Assembly (NCBI GenBank): GCA_900299555.1
Contig: OODV01000366.1
Span: 1-40,941 of the forward strand
DNA length: 40,941 bases
From: an uncultured Endozoicomonas sp.
GTDB lineage: Bacteria; Pseudomonadota; Gammaproteobacteria; Pseudomonadales; Endozoicomonadaceae
Direction of reading: 5' to 3'
Below the pieces are notes generated by a model. It made no database searches, was not told the DNA's origin, and worked only from the letters and a program-made list of their open reading frames with translations. Both the position numbers and the translations under genes were made by a program. Shown piece after piece: positions 17,107 to 25,733 of the stretch. Within the stretch, counting starts at the first letter, position 1; the number at the start of each line of letters is the position of its first letter.

Positions 17107-17655
17107 ATGGCTAACAACCCGGATCCGGTCACCCTGATGATTGCCAATACCATAAGGCCCGGCAAGCTGGAGGAGTACCGAATCTGGGTAAAAGGCATCA
17201 GTGATGCCGCCAGAAAGTTTGACGGCTATGAAGGAACCCAGTTCATCAAGCCCCCAACCGAAGATGATCATACCGTTCATGCCATGATTCGTTTTCGTGA
17301 TCATGTTTCACTGTCGGCCTGGGAAGAGTCCAAAATTCGTCAGCTATGGCTCGATAAGCTTCCTGAAATGGTCGAATCCAGACAGGCAGAAAAGATAGAA
17401 GGCATTGAATTCTGGTTCGAGCCCCCGGACACCCCTCTTCAAAAACCACCTAAATATCGTATGGCCCTGGTTACTCTGCTGGCAATTTACCCACAGATCC
17501 TTTTCATCCCCCCTCTTATATCCATGCTATTACCGGATGATGTGCCCCGCTTTCTGGCCATTCTGGTGAGCTGTATATGTACCGTACTGCTGATGACCTG
17601 GGCTGTGATGCCCGGCATGACCAAAATTTTTTCGTTCTGGTTATTTCGGAAGTAA
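17107..17655 (+). CDS. Antibiotic-biosynthesis-monooxygenase-fold membrane protein
   Basis: 182 residues. The first about 105 form a dimeric alpha-beta barrel (ABM) domain: VTLMIANTIRPGKLEEYRIW, FDGYEGTQFI and the conserved (F/W)R(F/D)H-type strand MIRFRDHVSLSAWEES. Two hydrophobic segments follow (about 120-138 and 146-165), with the tail FWLFRK, so the protein is probably anchored in the inner membrane with the ABM domain in the cytoplasm. Such ABM-plus-two-helix proteins are widespread and of unknown substrate. It follows xdhC by 23 bp and has AGAGG before the ATG, so it is probably the last gene of the xdh transcript. A link with purine metabolism is contextual only. Confidence 0.75.
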   Translation: MANNPDPVTLMIANTIRPGKLEEYRIWVKGISDAARKFDGYEGTQFIKPPTEDDHTVHAMIRFRDHVSLSAWEESKIRQLWLDKLPEMVESRQAEKIEGIEFWFEPPDTPLQKPPKYRMALVTLLAIYPQILFIPPLISMLLPDDVPRFLAILVSCICTVLLMTWAVMPGMTKIFSFWLFRK

Positions 17656-18848
17656 CACAATAAAGCCAACTATTTTTATAGTTATGAGCCCTAAAAAAGT
17701 GAGCTTTCACTAATAACCATATTATTCAATTTCCTATAGTTATTTATCAATTACAACAGGGAATTGGAGAGGCTCATGACAGAGCTGAACTTTGGTATCA
17801 GAAGCAATATACCGATAAAAACTCAGCCTGAGCCATAAAAAGGCTCGCGTGATTCACTAACATTGGTTGCAACCATCCTTGGTGCTATCCACACCAGGTG
17901 CATAAACTTCAGTACCTGATCATCAGTAGCCTTCTCAACCTTCATCAGAACCAATGTCAACAAGGCAAATTACCAAAAATCCTGATAATCTGAGGAGTAA
18001 TCTGGACAAATTCCAAAAGAGAGTCAGGCATACTGCAAAAGCCATTAGAAATATTCAGAAAGAAACACCATCCCGCTATAAATATCCCTGACATACCTGA
18101 AAATCAGACTCTATATCAAGAATCATCCGGTCTGTTGGATACTTTGAGCAAAAATATCAAAATCCTGACAAGCATGCGTCAGGTACTTCTGTAATCTTAT
18201 TCATCATCTACACGCCCCCTGACATTCTCCAACTGTGATCGTTTCCGGAATAAGGTGATTGGATTCTGGTTATTTAGAAAATAGCCGATAAGATAGTTTC
18301 AAAAGGATCTTATATCTCTGATTCAGGATCGAATAGTCATGGAAAATGACAGCCCCAGTAACAGATCTACCCCACAAAATGGCCAGACAGATTCTGGAGT
18401 AAAGAAACGAAGCATCATCACACAGCAGGATGTAAAAAGAACGTTATTATCCAGTGGAGATTTCACCCGCCAAATGTAAAGCTCCTTACAGAAAGGCTAG
18501 CAAGTCTGAAACCAACCAACCTTAAAGAAGCATTAAAGCAGGGAATAACATACGCTTCTAACCTTATCCACCGCCTGCAAGATGCTCACCCTTCTATCCA
18601 GCGAGAAAAGGTACAGCACGCTAACCGCATCAAAGATACTATTCATCTGTTGGAAGGCTTGCAGAAAGCCCTTGAGAAAGAGACAAAAGATCTGTTTACA
18701 GGGCATAACTTGGGCTTGAAGATGAAATCAACGTCTATTAAGTAGGCAATACTGATTATCGATTTAATGTACAGCCAGAACAACTGAACTTTTCAGGCAA
18801 AACTGCCCGGGCTCATCATATCGAATGACGATGATGAGCCCATTCTGA
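17656..18848. other. Gene-poor region with decayed coding remnants
   Basis: About 1.2 kb between the ABM-fold gene and exuR. It contains a 45-codon reading frame starting at ATG 17954 (ending 18091, lysine/arginine rich, no family recognised), a frameshifted small gene at 18339-18745, and GTGATTGGATTCTGGTTATTT at 18250-18270, whose translation repeats the FWLFRK* tail of the ABM protein. The pattern is that of decay, possibly after duplication of part of the preceding gene. Confidence 0.5.
18339..18745 (+). pseudogene. Frameshifted small gene, function unknown
   Basis: ATG 18339 opens 46 codons (MENDSPSNRSTPQNG...SSGDFTRQM) ending at TAA 18477-18479. A shift of frame near 18473 gives a further 90 codons without stop to TAG 18743-18745 (NVKLLTERLASLKPTNLKEA...LKMKSTSIK). 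The two pieces read as one hydrophilic protein of about 135 residues with a polar N-terminus and a helical C-terminus (RIKDTIHLLEGLQKALEKET). The composition resembles small effector-like proteins, but no family is recognised. It could also be two unrelated short frames. Confidence 0.45.
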
Positions 18849-19619
18849 TCAAAACACAGAAGGGCTATGATCAAACAAAAACCGGTCAAAAGAGTCATCT
18901 GCCTTATCAGAGACACGCAATAATGTCGTTTTTACATTCTCCAGGTGCTGCCACATAGCATGCCGAGCGGCTTCAGGATTTTTACAGGATAGTGCCTGAA
19001 TGATTTTATCATGATCATCAACCCACTCCTCCAGGTAATCCATATGATCAATCCACTCATGCAGACGCTTCCACATAGGGCTGCTTCTACGAATATCCCA
19101 GAGCTGCTGATTTAAAGCCACCAGCACACTGTTCTGAGTTGCTTCAGCGATGGCCATATGGAACAGCTCGTCGCCCTTGCCACTGTTAACACCCTGGCCG
19201 AGTTCCTGCTTTTCCAGCTCAAGGGCTGCACGCATACTCTGTAAGTTGTTCTTATTCAACTGAGTAGCAGCAAAGGCAGCAATATGGCTCTCAATCAGCT
19301 GTCTTGCCTGAAGTAGTTCAAATGGACCTACGTCATTGAAATTAACCAGATCACTGCCACCGGTATCAGTAGTGCTCTCGTAGGTAATAGCATTGGAAAT
19401 AACATGAATACCAGAACCCTTGCGAACTTCTATCAGCCCCTCCAGTTCAAGCATAATCAACGCCTCACGAACAATCGTACGACTGACGTTCAGCATTTCA
19501 GCTATTTCACGCTCAGCAGGCAAACGGCTACCTACTTCGTAAACACCATCAATAATCTGTTGACGGATATCACGGCCAATTTTCTGATACAGCCGTTTGG
19601 GTTCTGCCAGGCCAAGCAT
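18849..19619 (-). CDS. exuR: GntR/FadR-family hexuronate repressor ExuR
   Basis: 256 residues from ATG 19619, matching E. coli ExuR (258); GGAGAAAGAGG directly upstream supports this over a 23-residue longer reading. The N-terminal winged helix is KRLYQKIGRDIRQQIIDGVY...VSRTIVREALIML, followed by EVRKGSGIHVIS. The FCD ligand domain contains GPFELLQARQLIESHIAAFA and the ExuR-like ending AMWQHLENVKT...RFLFDHSP. FCD domains bind carboxylate sugars through metal-coordinating His/Asp residues. It would be released by glucuronate or galacturonate and repress uxaC-uxuB-uxuA-kdgK-eda and the TRAP genes; ExuR-like operators occur at 25595-25610 and 26756-26774. It lies 145 bp downstream of eda on the same strand. 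Confidence 0.88.
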   Translation of the reverse strand: MLGLAEPKRLYQKIGRDIRQQIIDGVYEVGSRLPAEREIAEMLNVSRTIVREALIMLELEGLIEVRKGSGIHVISNAITYESTTDTGGSDLVNFNDVGPFELLQARQLIESHIAAFAATQLNKNNLQSMRAALELEKQELGQGVNSGKGDELFHMAIAEATQNSVLVALNQQLWDIRRSSPMWKRLHEWIDHMDYLEEWVDDHDKIIQALSCKNPEAARHAMWQHLENVKTTLLRVSDKADDSFDRFLFDHSPSVF

Positions 19620-19712
19620 CCTCTTTCTCCAACTTGCTTTAATTACAGGGTAAATCAGTAACACAGCGGGCTGCCAACCATTACACAATTTGATGGTTCC
19701 GGTTTTCGGATT

Positions 19713-19739
19713 GTCGGCAATCCCTTCAGGGTTACCGAC
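19713..19739 (-). other. Stem-loop between eda and exuR
   Basis: GTCGGCAATCCC (19713-19724) pairs imperfectly with GGGTTACCGAC (19729-19739) around a TTCA loop. It lacks a T-run on the minus strand and may be a weak attenuator between the uronate operon and exuR. Confidence 0.4.
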
Positions 19740-19764
19740 CTACAGGGCTTCGTGTTCTCTATGG

Positions 19765-20388
19765 TTAAATCAGTGCAGTCTCTTTGGCTAACCGGGTAAT
19801 TTCCGCCCAGTCACCACTCTCCACTGCTGGTTTTGGCACTAACCATGAACCACCCACACACTGAACATTACTCAGAGCCAGATAATCCTGATAGTTATCT
19901 GGACTAATGCCACCTGTGGGGCAAAAACTGACCTGGGGGAATGGACCGGACAGGGATTTTAGCATAGCTACCCCGCCAACAACCTCAGCAGGAAACAGCT
20001 TCTGTACCTGATAACCATAAGTCAGTGCCTGCATAACATCTGAAGCAGAGGATACACCGGGCATTAATACAATGTTTTGATCACGGGCAGCACTTAACAG
20101 CTCGGGCATAGCTCCGGGAGAAATGACAAAGTCAGCACCGGCCTGATGCACCTGATGGAGCTGCTCAACATTAATGACTGTACCCGCACCCAGCAGGCAA
20201 TCGGGCATCTCTTTTTTGATCAACTCAATGGCCTCAATAGCACAGTCTGACCGCAGGGTAATTTCAAAAACGGAAATACCACCGGCTTTCAGAGCACTGG
20301 CCATGGGTAAAGCCTGCTCAATGGTATCAATAACCATCACCGGCATAACCGGGTGTGCACGCGTCAATACATCTTCTGCTGTCAGCAT
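19765..20388 (-). CDS. eda: KDPG (2-keto-3-deoxy-6-phosphogluconate) aldolase
   Basis: 207-residue class I aldolase (E. coli Eda 213). The Schiff-base lysine is K130 in GYQVQKLFPAE, the general acid/base is E42 in FEITLRS, and the phosphate-binding loop is in CPTGGIS. It cleaves KDPG to pyruvate and glyceraldehyde-3-phosphate, the last step of hexuronate breakdown. Its start overlaps the kdgK stop by 7 nt, so translation is coupled. It is the last enzyme of the uronate operon. Confidence 0.94.
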   Translation of the reverse strand: MLTAEDVLTRAHPVMPVMVIDTIEQALPMASALKAGGISVFEITLRSDCAIEAIELIKKEMPDCLLGAGTVINVEQLHQVHQAGADFVISPGAMPELLSAARDQNIVLMPGVSSASDVMQALTYGYQVQKLFPAEVVGGVAMLKSLSGPFPQVSFCPTGGISPDNYQDYLALSNVQCVGGSWLVPKPAVESGDWAEITRLAKETALI

Positions 20389-21359
20389 ACTGCTTCTACC
20401 TCCAATAACTGAGAGGTTATGGCTTCAGGGATAATGGCACCTTTATACTGGATCACGGTGCCTGCCAGGCGATGGGCAAACAGTGCAGCTTCTTCCGGGG
20501 AATGACCAAGCACTCTTCTGGCAAGGTAGGCTCCATTGAATGAATCACCTGCCGATGTGGTATCGACGACATGACTGACGGGCGTTGTGGGCACAAAAAC
20601 AGAGTTCTGGCTGCTCTCTTGTTTACCAAATACTGAACAAACGACCGTACAACCTTCCCCACCCTGCTTCACAACCACTTCATTGATGTGCGTCATACGA
20701 CTTAGCGTATCGGACACAGACTCATCATCAAACAACATTTGTTCATCATCAAAGGTGACTAATGCGATGTCAGTAATGGCAAGAAATTCACGAGTGACTG
20801 ACTGTGCCTGAGCCTTTGATGACCAGAGTCTTGGACGATAATTACTGTCATAGGCCACTCTGGCACCACGACGACGGGCTTTGATCAGAATTTCTTTCAA
20901 TGTAGAACGATCTTCATCGTTCAAAATAGCAAGCGTGATACCCGACAGGTAATAAAGGTCAAAGACTTCTGCCAGCGATTCTTTCTGCTCATCACTCAAG
21001 CCACGGCTAAACATCTGCTTTGCAGCAGAGTCACTGCGCCAATAACTGAAGCTTCGCTCTCCGGTCTCATCCAGCTCAATTGCATACAGGCCCGGCAACT
21101 TATCACTGAGTTTGGCAACCCAGTCACAACACAGTCGTTCACTCTGGAAAAGATCAATCATACAATCACTGAAGTGATCGGTTCCCAGCGCAGTGATATA
21201 ACTGATATTCAACGCGGGACCAGCACTACGGGCGGCATAAATAGCAGTATTGAGGGTGTCTCCTGCAAAGGCCTGTTTATACAGGCCCCGGTCTGCAGGA
21301 GACAACTCCACCATGCATTCGCCTATACACGCCAGGCGAGGGAGGCTACGGGTTGTCAT
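20382..21359 (-). CDS. kdgK: 2-keto-3-deoxygluconate kinase
   Basis: 325-residue PfkB/ribokinase-family sugar kinase (E. coli KdgK 309). The N-terminal substrate region is CIGECMVELSP and GDTLNTAIYAA; the C-terminal signature DTTSAGDSFNGAYLA carries the catalytic Asp in the anion-hole GAGD-type loop (here SAGD). It phosphorylates KDG at O6 to give KDPG for Eda. The start codon overlaps the uxuA stop as TAATG, and the stop overlaps the eda start. Confidence 0.93.
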   Translation of the reverse strand: MTTRSLPRLACIGECMVELSPADRGLYKQAFAGDTLNTAIYAARSAGPALNISYITALGTDHFSDCMIDLFQSERLCCDWVAKLSDKLPGLYAIELDETGERSFSYWRSDSAAKQMFSRGLSDEQKESLAEVFDLYYLSGITLAILNDEDRSTLKEILIKARRRGARVAYDSNYRPRLWSSKAQAQSVTREFLAITDIALVTFDDEQMLFDDESVSDTLSRMTHINEVVVKQGGEGCTVVCSVFGKQESSQNSVFVPTTPVSHVVDTTSAGDSFNGAYLARRVLGHSPEEAALFAHRLAGTVIQYKGAIIPEAITSQLLEVEAVC

Positions 21360-22555
21360 TACAAGCTCCGCTCAATACCCATCATCAGACCACGCAGTTC
21401 TGCCAGACCACGCATACGGCCAATGCAGGAATAACCGGGATTGGTCTGCTTGGCAAGATCATCCAGCATCTGGTGACCGTGGTCCGGGCGCATGGGAATC
21501 AGACAGTCGACCCGCCCTTCTTCCTGACGACGACGCTGTTCCATAATCAGTGCACGCGTCACGTCGTACAGGTTAGCCATGCCTTCCAGGTGATTGGCTT
21601 CATAGAAGCTGCCATCGTCTTCGCGCTCAACACTGCGCAGGTGCACGAAGTGAATGCGACTGCCCAGCCTTTCCACCATACCCGGCAGGTCATTATCTTC
21701 TCTAGGGCTGAGTGAGCCCGTACAGAAGGTAATGCCGTTATAAATGCTGTCCACCGCCTGAGTAATACGAATAAAATCGTCTTCGGTACTGGCAATACGT
21801 GGCAGCCCCAGAATAGCCCAGGGTGGATCATCCGGATGAATGCACAGGCGCACACCGGCCAGTTCAGCCGCAGGAACCACTTCACGCAGGAAAGAGAACA
21901 GATTCTGGCGCAGCCCTTCCGCATCGATATGGGCATAGCTGTCCAGTGCCTGCTGGAACTGCTCCAGCGTATAACCTTCTTCAGCACCCGGTAGACCTGC
22001 AATCAGGTTTTTGGTCAAACGGGTGATGTCATCTTTCGTCATCGTCGCGAAGCGTTCTTTAGCCTTCGACTGATCGTCTTCACTGTAATCAACCTCTGCA
22101 CCGGGGCGCTTGAGAACATACAGTTCAAAAGCTGCAAACTCATACCGGTCAAAACGAAGCGCACGACTACCGTCTTTCACTTCGAAAGAAAGATCAGTCC
22201 GTGTCCAGTCCAGAACCGGCATAAAGTTGTAGCAGACAACATCAACACCGCAGGCACCCAGGTTCAGCAGCGTAGTGCAATAGTTTTTAATATGACGTTC
22301 ATAGTCTCCGGTGCGCTTCTTGATGTCTTCTGATACCGGTACACTTTCTACCACTGACCAGCGCAGACCGGTTGAGTGGCCTTTTTCTTTGTCCCACTCG
22401 ATTTCACGCTTACGCTTTTCGATCTCTTCAACGGTCCACACTTCACCGTTAGCAATGTGATGCAGAGCGGAAACAATACCGGTTGCACCGGTCTGCATGA
22501 TGTCACGAATGGTTACCGGGTCTTTGGGTCCGTACCAACGCCAAGTCTGTTCCAT
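21359..22555 (-). CDS. uxuA: D-mannonate dehydratase
   Basis: 398 residues (E. coli UxuA 394). It starts with the family-typical [29 protein letters not shown] and contains [17 protein letters not shown] and, near the C-terminus, [14 protein letters not shown], metal-binding segments of this xylose-isomerase-like fold. It dehydrates D-mannonate to 2-keto-3-deoxygluconate and needs Fe2+ or Mn2+. GAGGATTACATC upstream supports the ATG. It is 65 bp downstream of uxuB, with kdgK coupled behind it. Confidence 0.95.
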   Translation of the reverse strand: MEQTWRWYGPKDPVTIRDIMQTGATGIVSALHHIANGEVWTVEEIEKRKREIEWDKEKGHSTGLRWSVVESVPVSEDIKKRTGDYERHIKNYCTTLLNLGACGVDVVCYNFMPVLDWTRTDLSFEVKDGSRALRFDRYEFAAFELYVLKRPGAEVDYSEDDQSKAKERFATMTKDDITRLTKNLIAGLPGAEEGYTLEQFQQALDSYAHIDAEGLRQNLFSFLREVVPAAELAGVRLCIHPDDPPWAILGLPRIASTEDDFIRITQAVDSIYNGITFCTGSLSPREDNDLPGMVERLGSRIHFVHLRSVEREDDGSFYEANHLEGMANLYDVTRALIMEQRRRQEEGRVDCLIPMRPDHGHQMLDDLAKQTNPGYSCIGRMRGLAELRGLMMGIERSL

Positions 22556-22620
22556 GATGTAATCCTCTCAACGTGCCTCCATCCTGCTTCATAGATTACG
22601 GACAGAGGCAAAATAGTCGT

Positions 22621-24111
22621 TTAAATAGTTTCAGCCAGCAGAGCGACAGCCTGTCTGGCACCCTGCTCACGAATGGTGTTGTAGGCGTGGGTTACCGCTT
22701 CAACAAAGCGCTCATTCGCCACCAGGGAAGGATCGAACACCGCATCCAGTGACAGGAAAGCCTTCACCAGCTGAGCAGGCTTGCCCTGATGCTGAATAGC
22801 AACGGCCTTCAACTGTTCGGCCATCGGATCACGGACGTCAATCGTATTGCCCTGCTCATCAGTGCCTGAGACGTAATGCATCCAGCCACCAATACCCAAT
22901 GCAATGGCAGCAAATGCCTTCTCTTCCGCCAGCAGTGTTCTTGCGGCGTTCAACCAGCGCTGTGGTACCTTCTGGGATCCATCCATGGCAATCTGCCAGG
23001 TTCGGTGTTTCAGGCCCGGGTTGGTAAAGCGCTCAATCAGTTTCTCGGCGTAGCTGGCAAAATCAGTGGGTTCTGGCATTTCCAGGGTGACTGCCGCTTC
23101 ATTGTTCATGTAGTGACGGGTCACTTTCACAAACTGTTCATCCTGCATGCAGGCATCAATGGTTTCATAACCGGCAAGATAGCCAAGGTAAGCCAGGATG
23201 GAGTGGCTGCCATTGAGCATACGCAGTTTCATTTCTTCATAAGGCTGTACATCAGCAACAAACATGGCACCATCAATCTGGTCCCACTGTGGGCGCCCTA
23301 TGGTGAAGTGATCTTCAATCACCCACTGACGATACGCTTCAGTGACAATCGCCCCTTTATCATCAATGCCCAGATAGGAATTGACCTCGGCAAAACTTTC
23401 TTCCGTCATGGCTGGAACGATTCGATCAACCATGGTGCAGGGGAATGCAACTTCTTCACTAATCCATAGAGCCAGCTCTGCATCCATGGCTTCTGCCATC
23501 TGGATAATGGCGGCTCGGGCACGCTTGCCGTTGTCTGGCACATTGTCACAGCTCAGCACGGTGAAAGGCGTAATACCTGAAGATCGACGCTTACCAAGAG
23601 CCGTTACAATCAGGCCCAGTGCGGTCTTTGGATTTTCAGGGTGCTCAATATCGTGGACGATCAGGGCATTATCAGCCATCAGCTCACCAGTGGCCGGATT
23701 AAGACAGTAACCCTTTTCGGTAATCGTCAAAGAAACGATACGGGTGGTTTCTGCTGCCATAATGTCAAGCAGTGGTCTTCGGTCGTCTTCTACGGCCAGT
23801 GACTGAGCAATGGCAGTAGCCAGTTTTACCGTACGGGAACCGTCCGGATTCATCTCGGTCACGGTGTAAGCGTTGTCCTGCGCCTGCAGTTCCTGAACCA
23901 GTTCCTGGCCACCAAAAATGTTGGCTGCACAGATTCCCCAGTGAAATTCACCGGTGGCAGCAATGGTTTCATGGGTGTACAGCGCCTGATGAGCACGATG
24001 AAAAGCCCCCAAGCCAATATGCACAATACCTGCGGTCAGCTCGGTACCGTCATAGCCTCTGGCAACCATTTTTCCACTATGGCTCTTTAATAGAGAATGC
24101 TTACTAATCAT
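22621..24111 (-). CDS. uxuB: D-mannonate oxidoreductase (fructuronate reductase)
   Basis: 496 residues from ATG 24111 (E. coli UxuB 486). GAGCGGAAAAC precedes this ATG; an alternative GTG at 24126 would overlap the uxaC stop as GTGA and add five residues. Mannitol-dehydrogenase family: the N-terminal nucleotide site is GIVHIGLGAFHRAHQALYTH, and the central substrate and C-terminal helical domain includes KLRMLNGSHSILAYLGYLAG with the conserved Asn/His. It reduces D-fructuronate to D-mannonate with NADH. UxaB is excluded more by context (uxuA next door, no uxaA) than by sequence. Confidence 0.92.
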   Translation of the reverse strand: MISKHSLLKSHSGKMVARGYDGTELTAGIVHIGLGAFHRAHQALYTHETIAATGEFHWGICAANIFGGQELVQELQAQDNAYTVTEMNPDGSRTVKLATAIAQSLAVEDDRRPLLDIMAAETTRIVSLTITEKGYCLNPATGELMADNALIVHDIEHPENPKTALGLIVTALGKRRSSGITPFTVLSCDNVPDNGKRARAAIIQMAEAMDAELALWISEEVAFPCTMVDRIVPAMTEESFAEVNSYLGIDDKGAIVTEAYRQWVIEDHFTIGRPQWDQIDGAMFVADVQPYEEMKLRMLNGSHSILAYLGYLAGYETIDACMQDEQFVKVTRHYMNNEAAVTLEMPEPTDFASYAEKLIERFTNPGLKHRTWQIAMDGSQKVPQRWLNAARTLLAEEKAFAAIALGIGGWMHYVSGTDEQGNTIDVRDPMAEQLKAVAIQHQGKPAQLVKAFLSLDAVFDPSLVANERFVEAVTHAYNTIREQGARQAVALLAETI

Positions 24112-24122
24112 TTGTTTTCCGC

Positions 24123-25544
24123 TCACAATCTGTAGGCTTTTTTGGCCAGTCCACTGGTCAGTTCATGGGCCAGGTCAAAGGCTTCTTCTTCGGTAATGCG
24201 GTGCTCACAAACCAGAGATGCCAGGAAGTTACAGTCCACACGACGGGCAACATCGTGACGGGCCGGAATGCTCAGAAATGCACGAGTATCGTCGTTAAAG
24301 CCAACAGTGTTATAAAAACCGGCGGTTTCGGTCACCATTCGACGGTAACGCATCATCCCTTCAGGGCTGTCATGGAACCACCAGGCTGGTCCCAGTTTTA
24401 GAGCTGGGTAATGCCCGGCTAAAGGTGCCAGCTCGCGGCTGTAAACATCTTCATCCAGAGTAAACAGGATCATGGTCAGATTCGGATCATTGCCCACTTC
24501 ATTCAGCAATGGACGAAGGTTATGGACAAATTCAGTCTTCAGAGGAATATCCGCACCTTTATCCGCGCCAAACCGGTTGAACAGTGATTGATTATGATTA
24601 CGGAAAACGCCGCAATGAATCTGCATCACCAGTCCATCTTCCTGAGACATTCGGGCCATCTCTACCAGCATGTGGCCACGGAACTGTTCTGCATCAGTGC
24701 TGCTTAACTCACCCTTCAGTGCTTTGCTCAACAATGACTGACACGTTTCTTGTGCCAGTACGGTGGTAAAGAAAGTTGGATAGCTGTGGTCGGTAGCGGT
24801 TGCTCCAGTGCTTTTAAAGAATGCTCGACGCTTACGCAAAGCATTAAGGTAACCCGCCCACTGATGGATATCTTCACTGGTCTGTTCTGCCAGCAGTGCC
24901 ATATGGCTGATAAAATCAGGGTGCTCAGGATCCGTCACTGAATCAGGGCGGAAGGTGGTAATAACCCGTCCCTGCCAGTCACTTTCATTAATACGGCAAT
25001 GGTTTTCCAGAGTATCTACGGCAGTTTCTGTCGTAGCCAGTACCTCAATATTGAAACGCTCATAAAGACTGCGAGGCAGGAAAGCCTCTGTTTTTAATTG
25101 TGCGTCAATATGATCATAAATCGTTTGAGTCGTCTTGCTGTTGAGTGGCTGATCAACACCTAATACTTCTGTCAGCGCATGATCCATCCACAGGCGGCTT
25201 GGTGTGCCACGGAACAGGTGAAAGTTATCTGCAAAAATCTGCCAGGCTTTGCGTGGGTCCTGCTCTATCTCAACCGCTGCGTCTTTACTGACAATCCCAA
25301 GGCTTTCCAGTGAAATGCCCTGACTATGAAGCATCCGGAATACGTAGTGGTCTGGCTGAAGTAGCAGTGCCGCTGGGTTACCAAAAGGCTTATTGTCGGC
25401 AAACCAGGACGGGTCAGTATGACCGTGCGGGCTGACAATAGGCAGTTGTCTTATTTCCTGATACAGGGCACGAGCTACGCTGCGAATGCTGCTATCAGCA
25501 TCAAAAAGGCGGTCGGGGTGTAACGAATAGGCTTGGGACGACAT
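24123..25544 (-). CDS. uxaC: Glucuronate isomerase
   Basis: 473 residues (E. coli UxaC 470). N-terminal SPHGHTDPSWFADNKPFGNPA carries the metal-binding His pair; PSRLWMDHAL, MQIHCGVFRNHN and GFNDDTRAFLSIPARHDVARR are family-typical. It isomerises D-glucuronate to D-fructuronate (and galacturonate to tagaturonate), the entry step of the operon. No clear Shine-Dalgarno is seen at ATG 25544. It is the promoter-proximal gene; an ExuR-like operator overlaps a TGGTATAAC extended -10 about 50 bp upstream. Confidence 0.95.
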   Translation of the reverse strand: MSSQAYSLHPDRLFDADSSIRSVARALYQEIRQLPIVSPHGHTDPSWFADNKPFGNPAALLLQPDHYVFRMLHSQGISLESLGIVSKDAAVEIEQDPRKAWQIFADNFHLFRGTPSRLWMDHALTEVLGVDQPLNSKTTQTIYDHIDAQLKTEAFLPRSLYERFNIEVLATTETAVDTLENHCRINESDWQGRVITTFRPDSVTDPEHPDFISHMALLAEQTSEDIHQWAGYLNALRKRRAFFKSTGATATDHSYPTFFTTVLAQETCQSLLSKALKGELSSTDAEQFRGHMLVEMARMSQEDGLVMQIHCGVFRNHNQSLFNRFGADKGADIPLKTEFVHNLRPLLNEVGNDPNLTMILFTLDEDVYSRELAPLAGHYPALKLGPAWWFHDSPEGMMRYRRMVTETAGFYNTVGFNDDTRAFLSIPARHDVARRVDCNFLASLVCEHRITEEEAFDLAHELTSGLAKKAYRL

Positions 25545-25594
25545 AATGGCTGCTGACTGATCGATGGGTTAATGACGAACATATCTCTGCAAAC

Positions 25595-25610
25595 CTGTTA
25601 TACCAAAATT
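25595..25610 (-). promoter_or_regulatory. ExuR-like operator overlapping the uxaC promoter
   Basis: Read on the minus strand, ATTTTGGTATAACAGGTT matches the enterobacterial ExuR/UxuR consensus AAATTGGTATACCAATTT (as I recall it) at 13 of 18 positions. The core TGGTATAAC also forms an extended -10, with TTGATC 18 bp further upstream as a possible -35. The identical 11-mer TGTTATACCAA (plus strand, 25596-25606) recurs upstream of dctP. Confidence 0.65.
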
Positions 25611-25683
25611 AGGAAAATTGGATCAACCTATTTTCATAGAATGATGATAAGATTTTGATTTAGCGCAGTTTTGCAAACACCAT

Positions 25684-25713
25684 AAAAAAGGGCCACCAAA
25701 TGGCGGCCCTTTT
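25684..25713 (-). terminator. Rho-independent terminator of dctP
   Basis: AAAAAAGGGCCACCAAAT followed by GGCGGCCCTTTTTTTC: an 8-bp GC-rich stem with one mismatch, an AAAT loop and runs of A and T on the two sides. It lies about 20 bp beyond the dctP stop on the minus strand and separates dctP from uxaC; it could work in both directions. Confidence 0.85.
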
Positions 25714-25733
25714 TTTCAATGCAAGAGAGTGAA

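Noticed and set aside
18473-18480. Programmed frameshift explaining the split small gene at 18339-18745
   Set aside because: The CAAATGTAAA junction is not a recognised slippery heptamer and no downstream pseudoknot is evident; mutation is simpler.
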